Shown: positions 1 through 8,401 of the stretch, in pieces
Layout of the letters: the number at the start of each line of letters is the position of its first letter
Numbering within the stretch: position 1 is the stretch's first letter
Assembly (NCBI RefSeq): GCF_000348945.1
Contig: NZ_AOCK01000009.1
Span: forward strand, 172,100-236,099
Length of the DNA stretch: 64,000 bases
Direction: 5' to 3'
DNA from: Paeniglutamicibacter gangotriensis Lz1y
Lineage (GTDB): Bacteria; Actinomycetota; Actinomycetes; Actinomycetales; Micrococcaceae
Made by a program: the position numbers and the translations under genes
Notes under the pieces: model-generated
The model's database searches: none
What the model saw: only the letters and a program-made list of their open reading frames with translations
What the model was told of the DNA's origin: nothing

Positions 1-2364
1 GATGACACTGAGCGAGTAGCCGCGACTCAGCGCCCGGGAGCGGAAGAGCGCCTCGACCTGTGGTTCGGCCAACGGGTTGCCCAGCAGCCTGCGGTACACA
101 TCGGCCTGGGCCAGCCCGCATTCGGTCATCACATCGAAGATCCGCAAGACCTGTTCGTGGAAGACCGTGACCCCGTGGGTCTCGGCGAGCGCCGGTGCCA
201 GATCCGGGTGGGGGTATTTTTCGGGGGCGAAGCCGTGGCGGTTTTCCAGGTAGGGCTTGACCATGTTGGATTTCATGGGTCCGGGGCGGAAGAGGGAGAT
301 GTCGATGATGAGGTCGTTGAATTCGGCCGGTGCGAGTTTGCCGATGAGTTCGCGTTGTCCCGGGGATTCGATTTGGAAGCAGCCCAGGGTGTGGGTGGAG
401 CGGATGAGCTCGAAGGTCGGTTCGTCGTCCAGCGGGACCAGGGCCAGGTCGATGGCTCCGCGGGGATCGATGTAGTCGGGGATGGATCCGGGCGCCCCTC
501 CCCCGTGGCCGCCGGCCTGTGCCACCGCCTGCGCATCGGGGTGGATGCGGGCGATTTCTTCCAGGGTGTAGGTGATGGCCGATTGCATGCGCACCCCCAG
601 CACATCGAGCTTGAGCATGCCCATGGGGTCCATGTCGTGCTTGTCGAATTGGCTCATGGGCAACTCGATGCCGCTGGGTTCCAGCGGGGTGCGGTTTCCC
701 AAGGAGGCGTCGGAGAGGATGACTCCGCAGGGGTGCATGGAGATGTGGCGGGGCAACCGGTCGAGTCGTTCGGTGAGGTCCACGAGCAGGTCGAGTTGTT
801 TTTCGGTGCCGAGGCGGTCGGCGAAGGGCGCGAGTTCCGGCTTTTCGGCCAGCGCGTCGCGGAAGGATGCTGCGGAGAAGCGCCAGAGCTGTTTGGCGAT
901 CACGTCGATGTCCCCCTCCCCCATGCCCAGTGCCGCTCCTGCATCGCGTACCGCCCCGCGTGCGCGGTAGCCGTTCTGCATGCTCATGAGGCTGACGCGC
1001 TCTGCGCCGAAGCGTTCGAAGATCTTGTGGTAGATCTCGTGGCGTCTGGCGGATTCGACATCGATGTCGATGTCGGGCAGGGTGGCTCGGCTGCGGGAGA
1101 GGAAGCGTTCAAAGAGCAGGTCGTGGGCCAGGGGGTTCACCTGGCTGATCCCGATGAGGTAGTTCACCAGCGAGGAGGCCCCGGACCCGCGGGCGGCTGA
1201 GCGTATCCCCATGGTGGTGATCATGGAGCTGACTTCGGCGACGGTGAGGAAGTAGGGGGCGAAGCCGAGGTCGGAGATGGTGGAGAGCTCTGCCTCCAGG
1301 CGGTGGCGCATTCCGGGGTCGTTGGCCTGTGCGGGGATGAGCCGGGTGATACCGGCCTCGGCGCGGGAGGCCAGTTCGATATTGGGGTCGGCGGTGATGC
1401 CGATGATGTGGGCTTCGGGGACTACCGGGATCGACCATCCGGTGTCCAGGGCGGGGTCCAGGCGTGCCCAGTCGGCGAGCGCTGCGGTGTTACGCAGCAG
1501 GGTGGTGGCCAGGGAGGTGTCGGCGGCGGAGGCTGCGATCTCGCGTGCCAGGTGGTGCATGAGTGCGGCGGGTTTGAGCCAGCCTTGCCCATTGGGTTGG
1601 ATGTCGTTGAGGGTGGAGAGAGAGGATAGGGCGCGTGCGGAGTCCAGGACATCGGCGGTTGCCGCCCCATCCGGGTCGGTGTAGCGCACCTCGTTGGTCA
1701 GGACGGGGGCGATGCCCACGGATTCGGCGCAGCGCAGCATGCGGATGGCGTGTGCTGTGCTGAGCTTGGCCCCGGGGGTATTCAGGTGCGTGGTGACCTC
1801 CACCCTGAGGGAGTCTCCCCCCAGCAGGGAACGCCAGGTACGCAGTAGGGCACGGGCGTGGGTGTACTGCCGGCGTGCGGTGGCCAGTCCGATGTCGGAG
1901 CCCGCCCCCAGCAGGATCGTCAGCAGTGTTTCGCCCTCGGGGCCCAGTGCATGGGCTGCCAGTTCCTCGCGGGTGATGCCCGTTCTCGGTTTGTTGATCC
2001 CCGTGCTGGTGCTCATCTGGTGTGCCGCGGTGATCAGGCGGCATAGTGCCGCATATCCAGCACCGTTGTCATGCCCCCTAGCCAGCGCGACGATTCGGCC
2101 GGCAACGCGCAAGGGCAGTGGCTTTGTATGGGGTGTGGTTGCCGGATCGGGTTCGAGGATGGCCAGATCGACCCCGAGGATGGGGTCGATGCCATGTTCG
2201 ATGCAGGCTTTGAGGTGTTTGACGCTTCCGTAGAGTCCGTCGCGGTCGGTGATGGCTAGTGCGTCGGCCCCGTCGGCGAGCGCGGCTGCCACCAGGTCCT
2301 TGGGCCAGGAGACCCCGTAGTGTGCGCTGAAGGCAGAGGCGACGTGCAGGTGGGTGAAGCTCAT
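1..2364 (-). CDS. dnaE2: Error-prone DNA polymerase III alpha subunit (DnaE2/ImuC), 3' end outside the window
   Basis: C-family polymerase of the SOS mutasome. It copies damaged DNA, normally with ImuA' and ImuB. About 788 codons are visible and the frame is still open at base 1, so roughly the last third is missing. The N-terminus is a PHP domain (HLH at residues 5-7 of MSFTHLHVASAFSAHYG). The catalytic motif PDIDID lies at residues 430-435 (around base 1070) and looks intact. The start at 2364 is preferred over ATG 2370 because AGGGG sits at proper spacing. A LexA box lies about 190 bp upstream. No imuA' or imuB gene is visible next to it, which is unusual. DnaE1 is the alternative, but the short PHP start and the SOS box favour DnaE2. 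Confidence 0.9.
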   Translation of the reverse strand, partial: MSFTHLHVASAFSAHYGVSWPKDLVAAALADGADALAITDRDGLYGSVKHLKACIEHGIDPILGVDLAILEPDPATTPHTKPLPLRVAGRIVALARGHDNGAGYAALCRLITAAHQMSTSTGINKPRTGITREELAAHALGPEGETLLTILLGAGSDIGLATARRQYTHARALLRTWRSLLGGDSLRVEVTTHLNTPGAKLSTAHAIRMLRCAESVGIAPVLTNEVRYTDPDGAATADVLDSARALSSLSTLNDIQPNGQGWLKPAALMHHLAREIAASAADTSLATTLLRNTAALADWARLDPALDTGWSIPVVPEAHIIGITADPNIELASRAEAGITRLIPAQANDPGMRHRLEAELSTISDLGFAPYFLTVAEVSSMITTMGIRSAARGSGASSLVNYLIGISQVNPLAHDLLFERFLSRSRATLPDIDIDVESARRHEIYHKIFERFGAERVSLMSMQNGYRARGAVRDAGAALGMGEGDIDVIAKQLWRFSAASFRDALAEKPELAPFADRLGTEKQLDLLVDLTERLDRLPRHISMHPCGVILSDASLGNRTPLEPSGIELPMSQFDKHDMDPMGMLKLDVLGVRMQSAITYTLEEIARIHPDAQAVAQAGGHGGGAPGSIPDYIDPRGAIDLALVPLDDEPTFELIRSTHTLGCFQIESPGQRELIGKLAPAEFNDLIIDISLFRPGPMKSNMVKPYLENRHGFAPEKYPHPDLAPALAETHGVTVFHEQVLRIFDVMTECGLAQADVYRRLLGNPLAEPQVEALFRSRALSRGYSLSVI

Positions 2365-2420
2365 GCGCATCCCCTGTGTGGTGCCCCGAGGCTTATGCGT
2401 GCATGTTTGGTTGCGCTCAT
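2361..2420 (-). CDS. Possible 19-residue leader ORF overlapping dnaE2
   Basis: A tiny frame lies between the LexA box and dnaE2. It begins MSATKHARISLG and ends in a TGA that overlaps the dnaE2 ATG as ATGA, which would couple translation of the two. The bases upstream of its ATG are purine-rich but hold no clear Shine-Dalgarno. It could be chance, or the remnant of a lost upstream mutasome gene. I recognise no family. Confidence 0.22.
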   Translation of the reverse strand: MSATKHARISLGAPHRGCA

Positions 2421-2556
2421 GATGGTGCCCGCTCCCCTTTGGCCCGATGGTTCACCTTTCCCCCTGGTGGGCTGCGCATGCGGGCGTGCCTTGGTTGCTG
2501 TTCCGTGAGGCGTGATTCAGCCGGCTCCACGGGTCGGGGGAACAAGCCCATCATAT

Positions 2557-2572
2557 TCGAACACCTGTTCTA
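2557..2572. promoter_or_regulatory. LexA (SOS) box upstream of dnaE2
   Basis: TCGAAC-ACCT-GTTCTA matches the actinobacterial/Gram-positive LexA operator (TCGAAC N4 GTTCGA) at 10 of 12 fixed positions. The only gene reading away from it is dnaE2, a classical SOS gene. Confidence 0.8.
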
Positions 2573-2684
2573 ATCAAACCTTAAAGAGGTGCGCGCCCGG
2601 GGTTCCATGGCCTTCGAAATCGGGGTTCCCGCCGCTGACCTGCATCGGGAAGTCGTCAGTGAGAAGGCCCACTCGGGGGCTTGC

Positions 2685-4049
2685 CTAGATTCCCTCGGTA
2701 GACCAGAGCTTGTCGAGGGCCACGAGGTAGGCCTCGGAATAGCTGGGGAATTGCGGGGCCATATCGCGCAGTACCTCCAACGAAATCTGCCCCCTAATGG
2801 CCAACGAGGCGACATGTATCCATTCGCTGGCCTGCGGGGCCACGGCCCAGGCGCCGATCAGTACCCGGCGGCGCCTGTCGACTAGGATGCCTAGGTCCCC
2901 TTGCGGGTCGCGCTCATAGGTCCAGGGCCGGGCGATTGCCGCCGGCAGGTTCACGCGGATTGCTGCGGCATCGATCCCGTGTTGCCCGGCAGTTTCTAGG
3001 GTGAGTCCCACGGCTGCGATTTCCGGGCTGGCGAACACCACCCGTGGGATCCCGTCGTAGCTGGCACTGCGCTCTTTGCCCAGGATGCAGTCGGCCACGA
3101 TGCGTGCTTGATATTTGGCCACATGGGTGAAGGGCATGATCCCGGTGACGTCACCGACAGCCCAGAGCCCCTCGGCGGCCCAGCAGTGCTCATCCACCCG
3201 TACGTTGCCGCTCCCATCGAGGGTTGCTCCGGCCTTGGCCACGCCCAAAGCACCCGCGCGCGGGGTCCGTCCGGTGGAGAATATGACAGCATCGACCGCA
3301 ATTTCCGTCTCCCCGCGCAGCGTCAGGATGCTACTTCCATCCTCCCCGCGCCGCCCGCTGGCCACGGAGCTATTCAAATGCACGGCGATCCCGAGTCCAA
3401 GTAGGTGACTGTGGGCCAGTTCGGCAACTTCGGGTTCCTCGCGACCCAGTAGCCTGGCGCTTCGGTTCAGCACCGTGACCTCCACCCCGAAGCCGGCGAG
3501 GAAGACGGCCGTTTCCAGGGCCACTGCGCTTCCGCCCACGATGGCGACGGAGGCGGGCAGCGCGGTTAGGGTGTAGACCTCGCGGTTGCCCCAGGCGGTA
3601 ATGTCCCGGACTCCTGGGAAGTCGGGGGTTGCCGGCTCGGTTCCGCTGGCAATGATGATGTGGTGGGCGAGGTATTCATTCCCGTTGGCGGTCACATGGC
3701 CGGGCCCGGTAATTTTTGCCGTTCCGCGCACCACCGTTGCCCCTCGCTCGAGGTACCCCTGCTCCTGGGCGGTGTCATCGAGATGCCGGGCCATGTAGTC
3801 GCGATATTCCCGGGCCTTCTCCCAGTCCAGAGGGGTTGCCGAGGCCCCGGCGACCTTGGAAACCTCGATATTCACCTCGGGTCCGCGCAGGATGGTCTTG
3901 GAGGGGATGCAGGCCCAGTAGGCGCACTCTCCGCCAATGAGTTCGGATTCGAAGACAACAACCTTTTTGCCGGCCGTCAGCAGGCGGTCTGCAACGACCT
4001 CGCCGCCCGGGCCCATGCCGATGATCGCGGCATCGAATATTTCTTCCAT
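2685..4049 (-). CDS. FAD-dependent pyridine nucleotide-disulfide oxidoreductase (dihydrolipoamide/mercuric reductase-like)
   Basis: 454 residues, the usual length of class I flavoprotein disulfide reductases. An N-terminal FAD fold (GMGPGG, residues 11-16) is followed by the redox pair C42-x4-C47 in GGECAYWACIPSK. A second dinucleotide fold (VGGSAVALE) and a dimerisation domain complete it. The conserved C-terminal His of the HPxxSE active site is replaced: here the segment reads QFPSYSE. That argues against an orthodox lipoamide dehydrogenase or mercuric reductase. Such variants are annotated in actinobacteria without a known substrate. The start is backed by GGGGAG eight bases upstream. It sits alone between the two SOS-boxed genes and is probably transcribed separately. 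Confidence 0.85.
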   Translation of the reverse strand: MEEIFDAAIIGMGPGGEVVADRLLTAGKKVVVFESELIGGECAYWACIPSKTILRGPEVNIEVSKVAGASATPLDWEKAREYRDYMARHLDDTAQEQGYLERGATVVRGTAKITGPGHVTANGNEYLAHHIIIASGTEPATPDFPGVRDITAWGNREVYTLTALPASVAIVGGSAVALETAVFLAGFGVEVTVLNRSARLLGREEPEVAELAHSHLLGLGIAVHLNSSVASGRRGEDGSSILTLRGETEIAVDAVIFSTGRTPRAGALGVAKAGATLDGSGNVRVDEHCWAAEGLWAVGDVTGIMPFTHVAKYQARIVADCILGKERSASYDGIPRVVFASPEIAAVGLTLETAGQHGIDAAAIRVNLPAAIARPWTYERDPQGDLGILVDRRRRVLIGAWAVAPQASEWIHVASLAIRGQISLEVLRDMAPQFPSYSEAYLVALDKLWSTEGI

Positions 4050-4200
4050 CGGAGCACTCCCCTGTTCGCGTCCCTCGTGGCCGCCATCCAGGCACCCGCT
4101 CCCAGCTTTGCATCTGGCGCGGCCAACGACCAGAGTCGCGCCCTCTTCCGAGGTGTGGACTCAAAGCCTTGCGAGCGGCCCAGTACCCACACAGCCCCCC

Positions 4201-4512
4201 TCAGGCGCTTTCCTGGTAGGCCTCGGGCATGCGAATAATGCGCCAACGCCCGGTATCGGCCTGGCGTGAGACTTCGAAGGTGCGCAGCGGCCCCACTCCA
4301 GCAAGCTTGACCTGCAGTTGCCAGACCTCATAGTCGACAAGCCCCGGGCCGCGGCCGCGTTCGGCACGCAGCTCCTCGATCCACCACTTTCGTCGTTCGA
4401 ACCAGCGCACCGGCTCTGCCGCAAGCCTGTATTCGCGACCCTGCCAGCGCATGCGGATCGGCACGCCCGCCGGCGTGCAGTCAACTTCGATCGATTGGGT
4501 AAAGATCCCCAT
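4201..4512 (-). CDS. DUF6504 family protein, candidate SOS accessory gene
   Basis: A 103-residue basic, tryptophan-rich protein (FERRKWWIEELRAERGRG in the middle, RWRIIRMPEAYQESA at the end). To my knowledge DUF6504 genes usually lie beside imuB and dnaE2 in actinobacteria, and this copy is 1.8 kb upstream of dnaE2 on the same strand. The biochemical role is unknown. Start 4512 is chosen because GGAAGGG precedes it. An upstream ATG at 4566 adds 18 unlikely residues. A LexA-like palindrome at 4615-4630 lies about 100 bp upstream. Confidence 0.7.
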   Translation of the reverse strand: MGIFTQSIEVDCTPAGVPIRMRWQGREYRLAAEPVRWFERRKWWIEELRAERGRGPGLVDYEVWQLQVKLAGVGPLRTFEVSRQADTGRWRIIRMPEAYQESA

Positions 4513-4614
4513 TCGCTCGCCACCCTTCCCGTCGCACCAGCAGACCCAACGCTTCGCACACCCCATGGAGTGAAAAGCGGTTGCGGGCTACATGCGTGCA
4601 CTCAACCATTTTAT

Positions 4615-4630
4615 TAGAAACTTTGTTCTA
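4615..4630. promoter_or_regulatory. Second LexA-like palindrome
   Basis: TAGAAA-CTTT-GTTCTA is a near-perfect inverted repeat whose right half is identical to the right half of the dnaE2 box. It lies between the DUF6504 gene (reading left) and a VOC gene (reading right). DUF6504 is the likelier SOS target because of its usual company, but control of the VOC gene cannot be excluded. Confidence 0.55.
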
Positions 4631-4717
4631 TGCAAGATGAGACTAGAACGTACATACGACAGTTTGTTGTTGCGGGGCGCCGTTGACGTGCTTTCACATG
4701 GGCCTAAGCTTGGAGCC

Positions 4718-5158
4718 ATGACCCTCAACACGCCTCCGGCAATCACCGCACTCACCCTGGGGGTGCGCGATCTCCAGCGTTCACGCGACTTCTACGTCGC
4801 TGGCCTGGGATTCCGCGAAATCAATTTCATCCCCGGCGAGATCCTGTTCATCCAGGCCGGGTACGGGCTGATGCTCGCATTGTGGAACATTGAATCGATG
4901 CCCGGCGAATACGGCGACGTCGGGCACGGCCCCCTGGCCCCGCCCGTGTCACTGGGCCACAACACCACCAGCGTCGAGGAGGTCGAAGACCTCTATGCGA
5001 GGGCGCTTGCTGCCGGTGCGACAAAAGTCAGCGCGCCGATGCTCCGGGACTGGGGAGGCACCAGCGCCTGCGTGGCGGACCCCGACGGGTTCCGCTGGGA
5101 TTTTGTGCACAACCCGGGCTTCGTCATCGATGACGATGGGACCGTCACCGGTGTTTGA
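4718..5158 (+). CDS. VOC (glyoxalase/bleomycin-resistance fold) family protein
   Basis: 146 residues with the paired beta-alpha-beta-beta-beta modules of the VOC superfamily. It opens ITALTLGVRDLQRSRDFYVAGLGF and ends with the typical CVADPDGFRWDF module. Members bind a metal and act as isomerases, dioxygenases or binding proteins. No feature here picks a substrate. The start is ATG 4718, after which the family homology begins at once. A longer reading frame upstream (from 4592) has no family similarity. Confidence 0.8.
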   Translation: MTLNTPPAITALTLGVRDLQRSRDFYVAGLGFREINFIPGEILFIQAGYGLMLALWNIESMPGEYGDVGHGPLAPPVSLGHNTTSVEEVEDLYARALAAGATKVSAPMLRDWGGTSACVADPDGFRWDFVHNPGFVIDDDGTVTGV

Positions 5159-5173
5159 TTCGCGGTGCCACCT

Positions 5174-5896
5174 ATGAAGCTCTCCAGTCTGCCGATCCGC
5201 AGCATCGGCGAACACGCACTCTCCCCGGCTCCGCGCGGTCAGTGGCCACAAACTCTTCCACCGGTACTCCAGCTTCTGGATCAGGGCTTGGACTTCGGCG
5301 CCGCCACGGTCTTCGTAGACGAAAACGGTTCGGGAAAATCAACACTCATCGAAGCCATCGCTCTGGGCTACGGGCTGTCCCCGGAGGGCGGCTCCACAGG
5401 TGCCCAGCACAGCACCAGGGCCACCGAATCGGGTCTGGAAAACCACCTGCAGCTGCTGCGCAATATCGGTGCCAGCCGCCGCGGCTACTTCTTGCGCGCC
5501 GAAACCATGCACGGCCTTTATACGTATCTGGAAGACAATCCCTCCATGCGGCGCAAGGATCCCGAATTCCACACCATGAGCCACGGCGAATCGTTCCTCG
5601 AACTCATCGTGGACAGGTTCCGCGAGGGCGGGCTGTGGGTATTGGACGAGCCGGAGTCAGCACTCTCGTTTTCCGGCTGTCTGGCGTTGGTGGGCATCTT
5701 GAAGGATCTCATGGCCCAGGGCGATTCCCAGGTCATCATGTCCACGCACTCGCCGCTGCTGGCGTCCCTGCCCGGCGCGGACATCTACGAGGTCGGCCCG
5801 TGGGGGCTGCGACACAGCAACTGGGACGATTTAGATCTGGTCACCAACTGGCGTTCCTTCATGAACATGCCCGAACGCTACCTGCGGCATCTTTAA
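5174..5896 (+). CDS. AAA-type ATPase (AAA_21, COG3910-like)
   Basis: 240 residues with a complete ABC/SMC-type nucleotide-binding fold: Walker A DENGSGKST near residue 50, signature MSHGES, Walker B GLWVLDEPES, and a following STHSP switch histidine. There are no membrane segments. Stand-alone ATPases of this class occur in actinobacterial chromosomes with unknown roles; some relatives belong to nuclease systems, but no partner gene is next to it. ATG 5174 is used, though GTG 5165 in the same frame is possible. A strong hairpin follows the stop codon directly. Confidence 0.8.
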   Translation: MKLSSLPIRSIGEHALSPAPRGQWPQTLPPVLQLLDQGLDFGAATVFVDENGSGKSTLIEAIALGYGLSPEGGSTGAQHSTRATESGLENHLQLLRNIGASRRGYFLRAETMHGLYTYLEDNPSMRRKDPEFHTMSHGESFLELIVDRFREGGLWVLDEPESALSFSGCLALVGILKDLMAQGDSQVIMSTHSPLLASLPGADIYEVGPWGLRHSNWDDLDLVTNWRSFMNMPERYLRHL

Positions 5897-5897
5897 C

Positions 5898-5932
5898 GCG
5901 GTGCGGCGGGGCACCGGGCCCCGCCGCACCGC
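5898..5932. terminator. Hairpin terminator between convergent genes
   Basis: A perfect 14-bp stem (left arm GCGGTGCGGCGGGG, 7-base loop), followed on the plus strand by AAAAA rather than a T run. It starts two bases after the ATPase stop and precedes the stop of the convergent small gene, so it may serve both directions. Confidence 0.7.
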
Positions 5933-5948
5933 AAAAATCCCCGAGGGG

Positions 5949-6122
5949 TTACTCTTCCTGCTGCGAATCAGCAAGATCCGGGTCGAAGTCCGCGGGCAAT
6001 GCCCCACCTTCACCCTTCCACTTGGACAGCTGCTTTTCGCTGACCTTCCGTGCATCAGTACTGGGTGTCAGGTTGTTCTCTAGTTCTTCATTATCGGTCA
6101 TGTTGCCTGTCTCATCGCTCAT
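5949..6122 (-). CDS. Small acidic hypothetical protein (57 residues)
   Basis: This short ORF begins MSDETGNMTDNEELENN and ends DLADSQQEE. It is strongly acidic at both ends with a basic centre (KVSEKQLSKWKGE), and looks soluble and largely disordered. The start has AGGA at suitable spacing (TAGGAAATATG). It lies just upstream of a convergent terminator, which supports expression. I recognise no domain. Confidence 0.55.
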   Translation of the reverse strand: MSDETGNMTDNEELENNLTPSTDARKVSEKQLSKWKGEGGALPADFDPDLADSQQEE

Positions 6123-6201
6123 ATTTCCTACGCTAGCCCCTCCACCGGATACTGGCCAGCTTCCCTTTGACCTTGAGCGCGCCGGATCCGCCGACCACGC
6201 T

Positions 6202-7020
6202 TCAATCCATCTTCGCCACGCGCGACTTGACGATCAGAAACAACCCGTAGCAGCCCAACCCAACACCAGTGAAGATCAGTGCATAATCGCCAAACGGCTG
6301 CTCGCGCAGGGACTTCAGTGCGCCATCCAGCCCGGTGGATTCCTCCGGGTCGGACTGCAGCGTGGCGACGATGACCAGGAGCCCGACCAGGAACAAGGCG
6401 ACACCCTTGGCCATGTAGCCAAGCACACCCAGAATCAGGGTCCCCCGGCGCAAGGCCTTCGAGGCGGGCAGGACAATCTGCTTGGTGAAAGACTTCAGCA
6501 GACCCCTAATGACGAAGACGACACCGGTGATGGCAATTCCGGCCCCCACCAGCAGCAAGAGCATCGGGCCGAAAGGCATGGACATCACCTGGGCCGTGGC
6601 GTCGCTGGTTGATTCGCTGCTCTCCTTGCGGTTTCCCAGGCCAAAGGAAGCGAAGCCGATGGCCAACACAAAGAACACGATTCCTTGCCCAGCCGCGGCC
6701 AGCTTCTTGCCCAGCCGTCTGCGTACCGCCACCCGCCGGTACCCGAAGATCACTTCGCTTAGTTGCCACAGTCCCAAGGCCAGACAGGCAACTGCTCCTG
6801 CCCACAGCAGCACGACTCCTGCCGGCTGGGCGGCCAGCTGCGCCATCGCCCCTCCCTGGTCGGCATCCTGGGAGTCACCCAGGGCCAGCCGGACGGCGAT
6901 GACCCCGATCAGTAGGTGCAGCAGACCACTGACGGCAAAGCCCGCCCTGGCAGCTATCACGAATGCGCGTGAGTTCGAAGCGTCCTCGGCCGCGTTTGCG
7001 ACGTCTTCAAGGTCCTTCAT
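6202..7020 (-). CDS. DUF1206 integral membrane protein
   Basis: 272 residues with about six predicted membrane helices arranged as three repeated pairs. Each repeat opens with a pattern like ARAGFAVSGLLHLLIGVIA, which is characteristic of DUF1206. The N-terminus (MKDLEDVANAAEDASNS) is cytoplasmic and polar. No enzymatic residues stand out and the function is unknown. It is monocistronic: the next gene upstream reads the other way. Confidence 0.85.
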   Translation of the reverse strand: MKDLEDVANAAEDASNSRAFVIAARAGFAVSGLLHLLIGVIAVRLALGDSQDADQGGAMAQLAAQPAGVVLLWAGAVACLALGLWQLSEVIFGYRRVAVRRRLGKKLAAAGQGIVFFVLAIGFASFGLGNRKESSESTSDATAQVMSMPFGPMLLLLVGAGIAITGVVFVIRGLLKSFTKQIVLPASKALRRGTLILGVLGYMAKGVALFLVGLLVIVATLQSDPEESTGLDGALKSLREQPFGDYALIFTGVGLGCYGLFLIVKSRVAKMD

Positions 7021-7221
7021 GTTCTAGGTTCCCTTCCCCAGTGCGAGCCCATCCAACGAGTTTCACGGTGGTAACCACATCCTGCCACCACGGAACAAAA
7101 ACCACCTAGCGGAGCCCGGCGCGCCCCGAAACCCAGGATGAGCAAGGCTCGTCCCCTTTCCCCTGTATTTTGCCGCTTCACGGACTTACCGTGGAACTGC
7201 CAAACACGAAAGGTGACAGCG

Positions 7222-7617
7222 ATGAGCACACAGATCCCCGAGCTCGCGGGAATCCACCACGTCAAGCTCCCGGTCACAGACCTCGAACGCAGCCGGGTTT
7301 GGTACCAGAGCAGGCTCGGCTTTGAGCAGGCCATGGAATTTAGCGACGGGGTGAAGGTGATCGGGCTGCTGCTGAGGCACCCGCGAGGAGGACCGGATCT
7401 GGGCTTATGGCTCGACCCGGACCGGGCGGCGGCCGCAGCAGGCTTCGATTATTTTGTTTTTGGTGCCACCAACAGACAGGCGCTCGAGGCCCTGGCGGAA
7501 AGGCTGACAGCACTGGGCGAACCTCACCCCGGCGTCCACCCGGGAGCTGCCGGATGGGTGCTGCCGCATGTCAAGGATCCGGACGGGCATGAATTGCGTT
7601 TCCAATGCCAAGAGTAG
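7222..7617 (+). CDS. VOC family protein (glyoxalase I-like)
   Basis: 131 residues. The first module GIHHVKLPVTDLERSRVWYQSRLGF and the last VKDPDGHELRFQC are diagnostic of the VOC fold. H12 and the E in the ELRF motif are the usual metal-site positions of glyoxalase-type enzymes, so a metalloenzyme is possible. The start at 7222 follows AAAGG with nine bases of spacing; codons further upstream lack homology. The substrate is unknown. Confidence 0.8.
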   Translation: MSTQIPELAGIHHVKLPVTDLERSRVWYQSRLGFEQAMEFSDGVKVIGLLLRHPRGGPDLGLWLDPDRAAAAAGFDYFVFGATNRQALEALAERLTALGEPHPGVHPGAAGWVLPHVKDPDGHELRFQCQE

Positions 7618-7689
7618 GAGTCCCGACCTCGGCAAAGAACGGACACGGAGAACAGGCCATTCGATGTCCGCACCGCGGACTCCGTCGCC

Positions 7690-8112
7690 CTATTCGGCCG
7701 AGGGCCGCTGACGCTGCTGTTTGGTGGCGGAGCGGTGGGATTTGGCGGCAAGACGCCGCCGCTGCGAGCCTTTGGTCGGCTTCGTTGCCCGGCGGCGCGG
7801 CCCATCGGGCGCAAGCGCGGCGCTCACGGCAGTAGAAAGCTTCTGCAGGGCAGTCTCCCGGTTGCGCAACTGGGAGCGCTGCTCGGAGGCGGTGACAGTC
7901 AGGATCCCGGCAATGAGCTTCGATTCCAGGCGTTCGAGCAGCCGCTGGCGTTGCTCCTCACTCAGCACGCGCGAATCTGCGACTGACCAGGAAAGCTCAA
8001 CGCGGCTATCCGAGGTGTTCACGTGCTGTCCTCCCGGCCCGGAGGAACGCGAAAACCTCCAGTCAAGCTCGGCTGCCGGAATCGTCAGCGCCGGTGAAAT
8101 CTCCAAATCCAT
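7690..8112 (-). CDS. arfB: Alternative ribosome-rescue peptidyl-tRNA hydrolase ArfB (YaeJ)
   Basis: 140 residues. The N-terminal release-factor domain carries the catalytic GGQ in SSGPGGQHVNTSDSRVEL (residues 28-30). The C-terminal tail is very basic (RRRATKPTKGSQRRRLAAKSHRS), the part that enters the empty mRNA channel of stalled ribosomes. It hydrolyses peptidyl-tRNA on non-stop ribosomes independently of tmRNA. Length and layout match the family. Confidence 0.92.
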   Translation of the reverse strand: MDLEISPALTIPAAELDWRFSRSSGPGGQHVNTSDSRVELSWSVADSRVLSEEQRQRLLERLESKLIAGILTVTASEQRSQLRNRETALQKLSTAVSAALAPDGPRRRATKPTKGSQRRRLAAKSHRSATKQQRQRPSAE

Positions 8113-8401
8113 GCTTCAAGCATCGCATGACGCGGTGGCACCCCGCTCCGACTGAGCTGGTCCCCGAGGTCGGAAATCGAGTGCGACCCAGCTTGGCCGG
8201 CGTTCCCACGCAAACCCAGCAGGTAGCGATCTGGGTCCTTGGTCCGGTCGGTCGTGTCCGGCTGAAGGACACGAACACTGCCACCGGCCCCCGCTCCGGC
8301 ACGCTCTGTTCCCCAAGGGACCACACCGCGGGACTCGAGTTGGTCGAGGCCCGTGCTGCTGCTCTTACTCTGGAAGCTTGCCGCGGTGTACGGGCAGCGC
8401 G

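Noticed and set aside
157..1200. A 347-codon plus-strand ORF
   Set aside because: It is the antisense shadow of dnaE2, which reads leftward in an uninterrupted frame with its catalytic motif.
5155..6612. A 485-codon plus-strand ORF
   Set aside because: It runs out of frame through the ATPase gene and antisense to two other genes, with unnatural composition.
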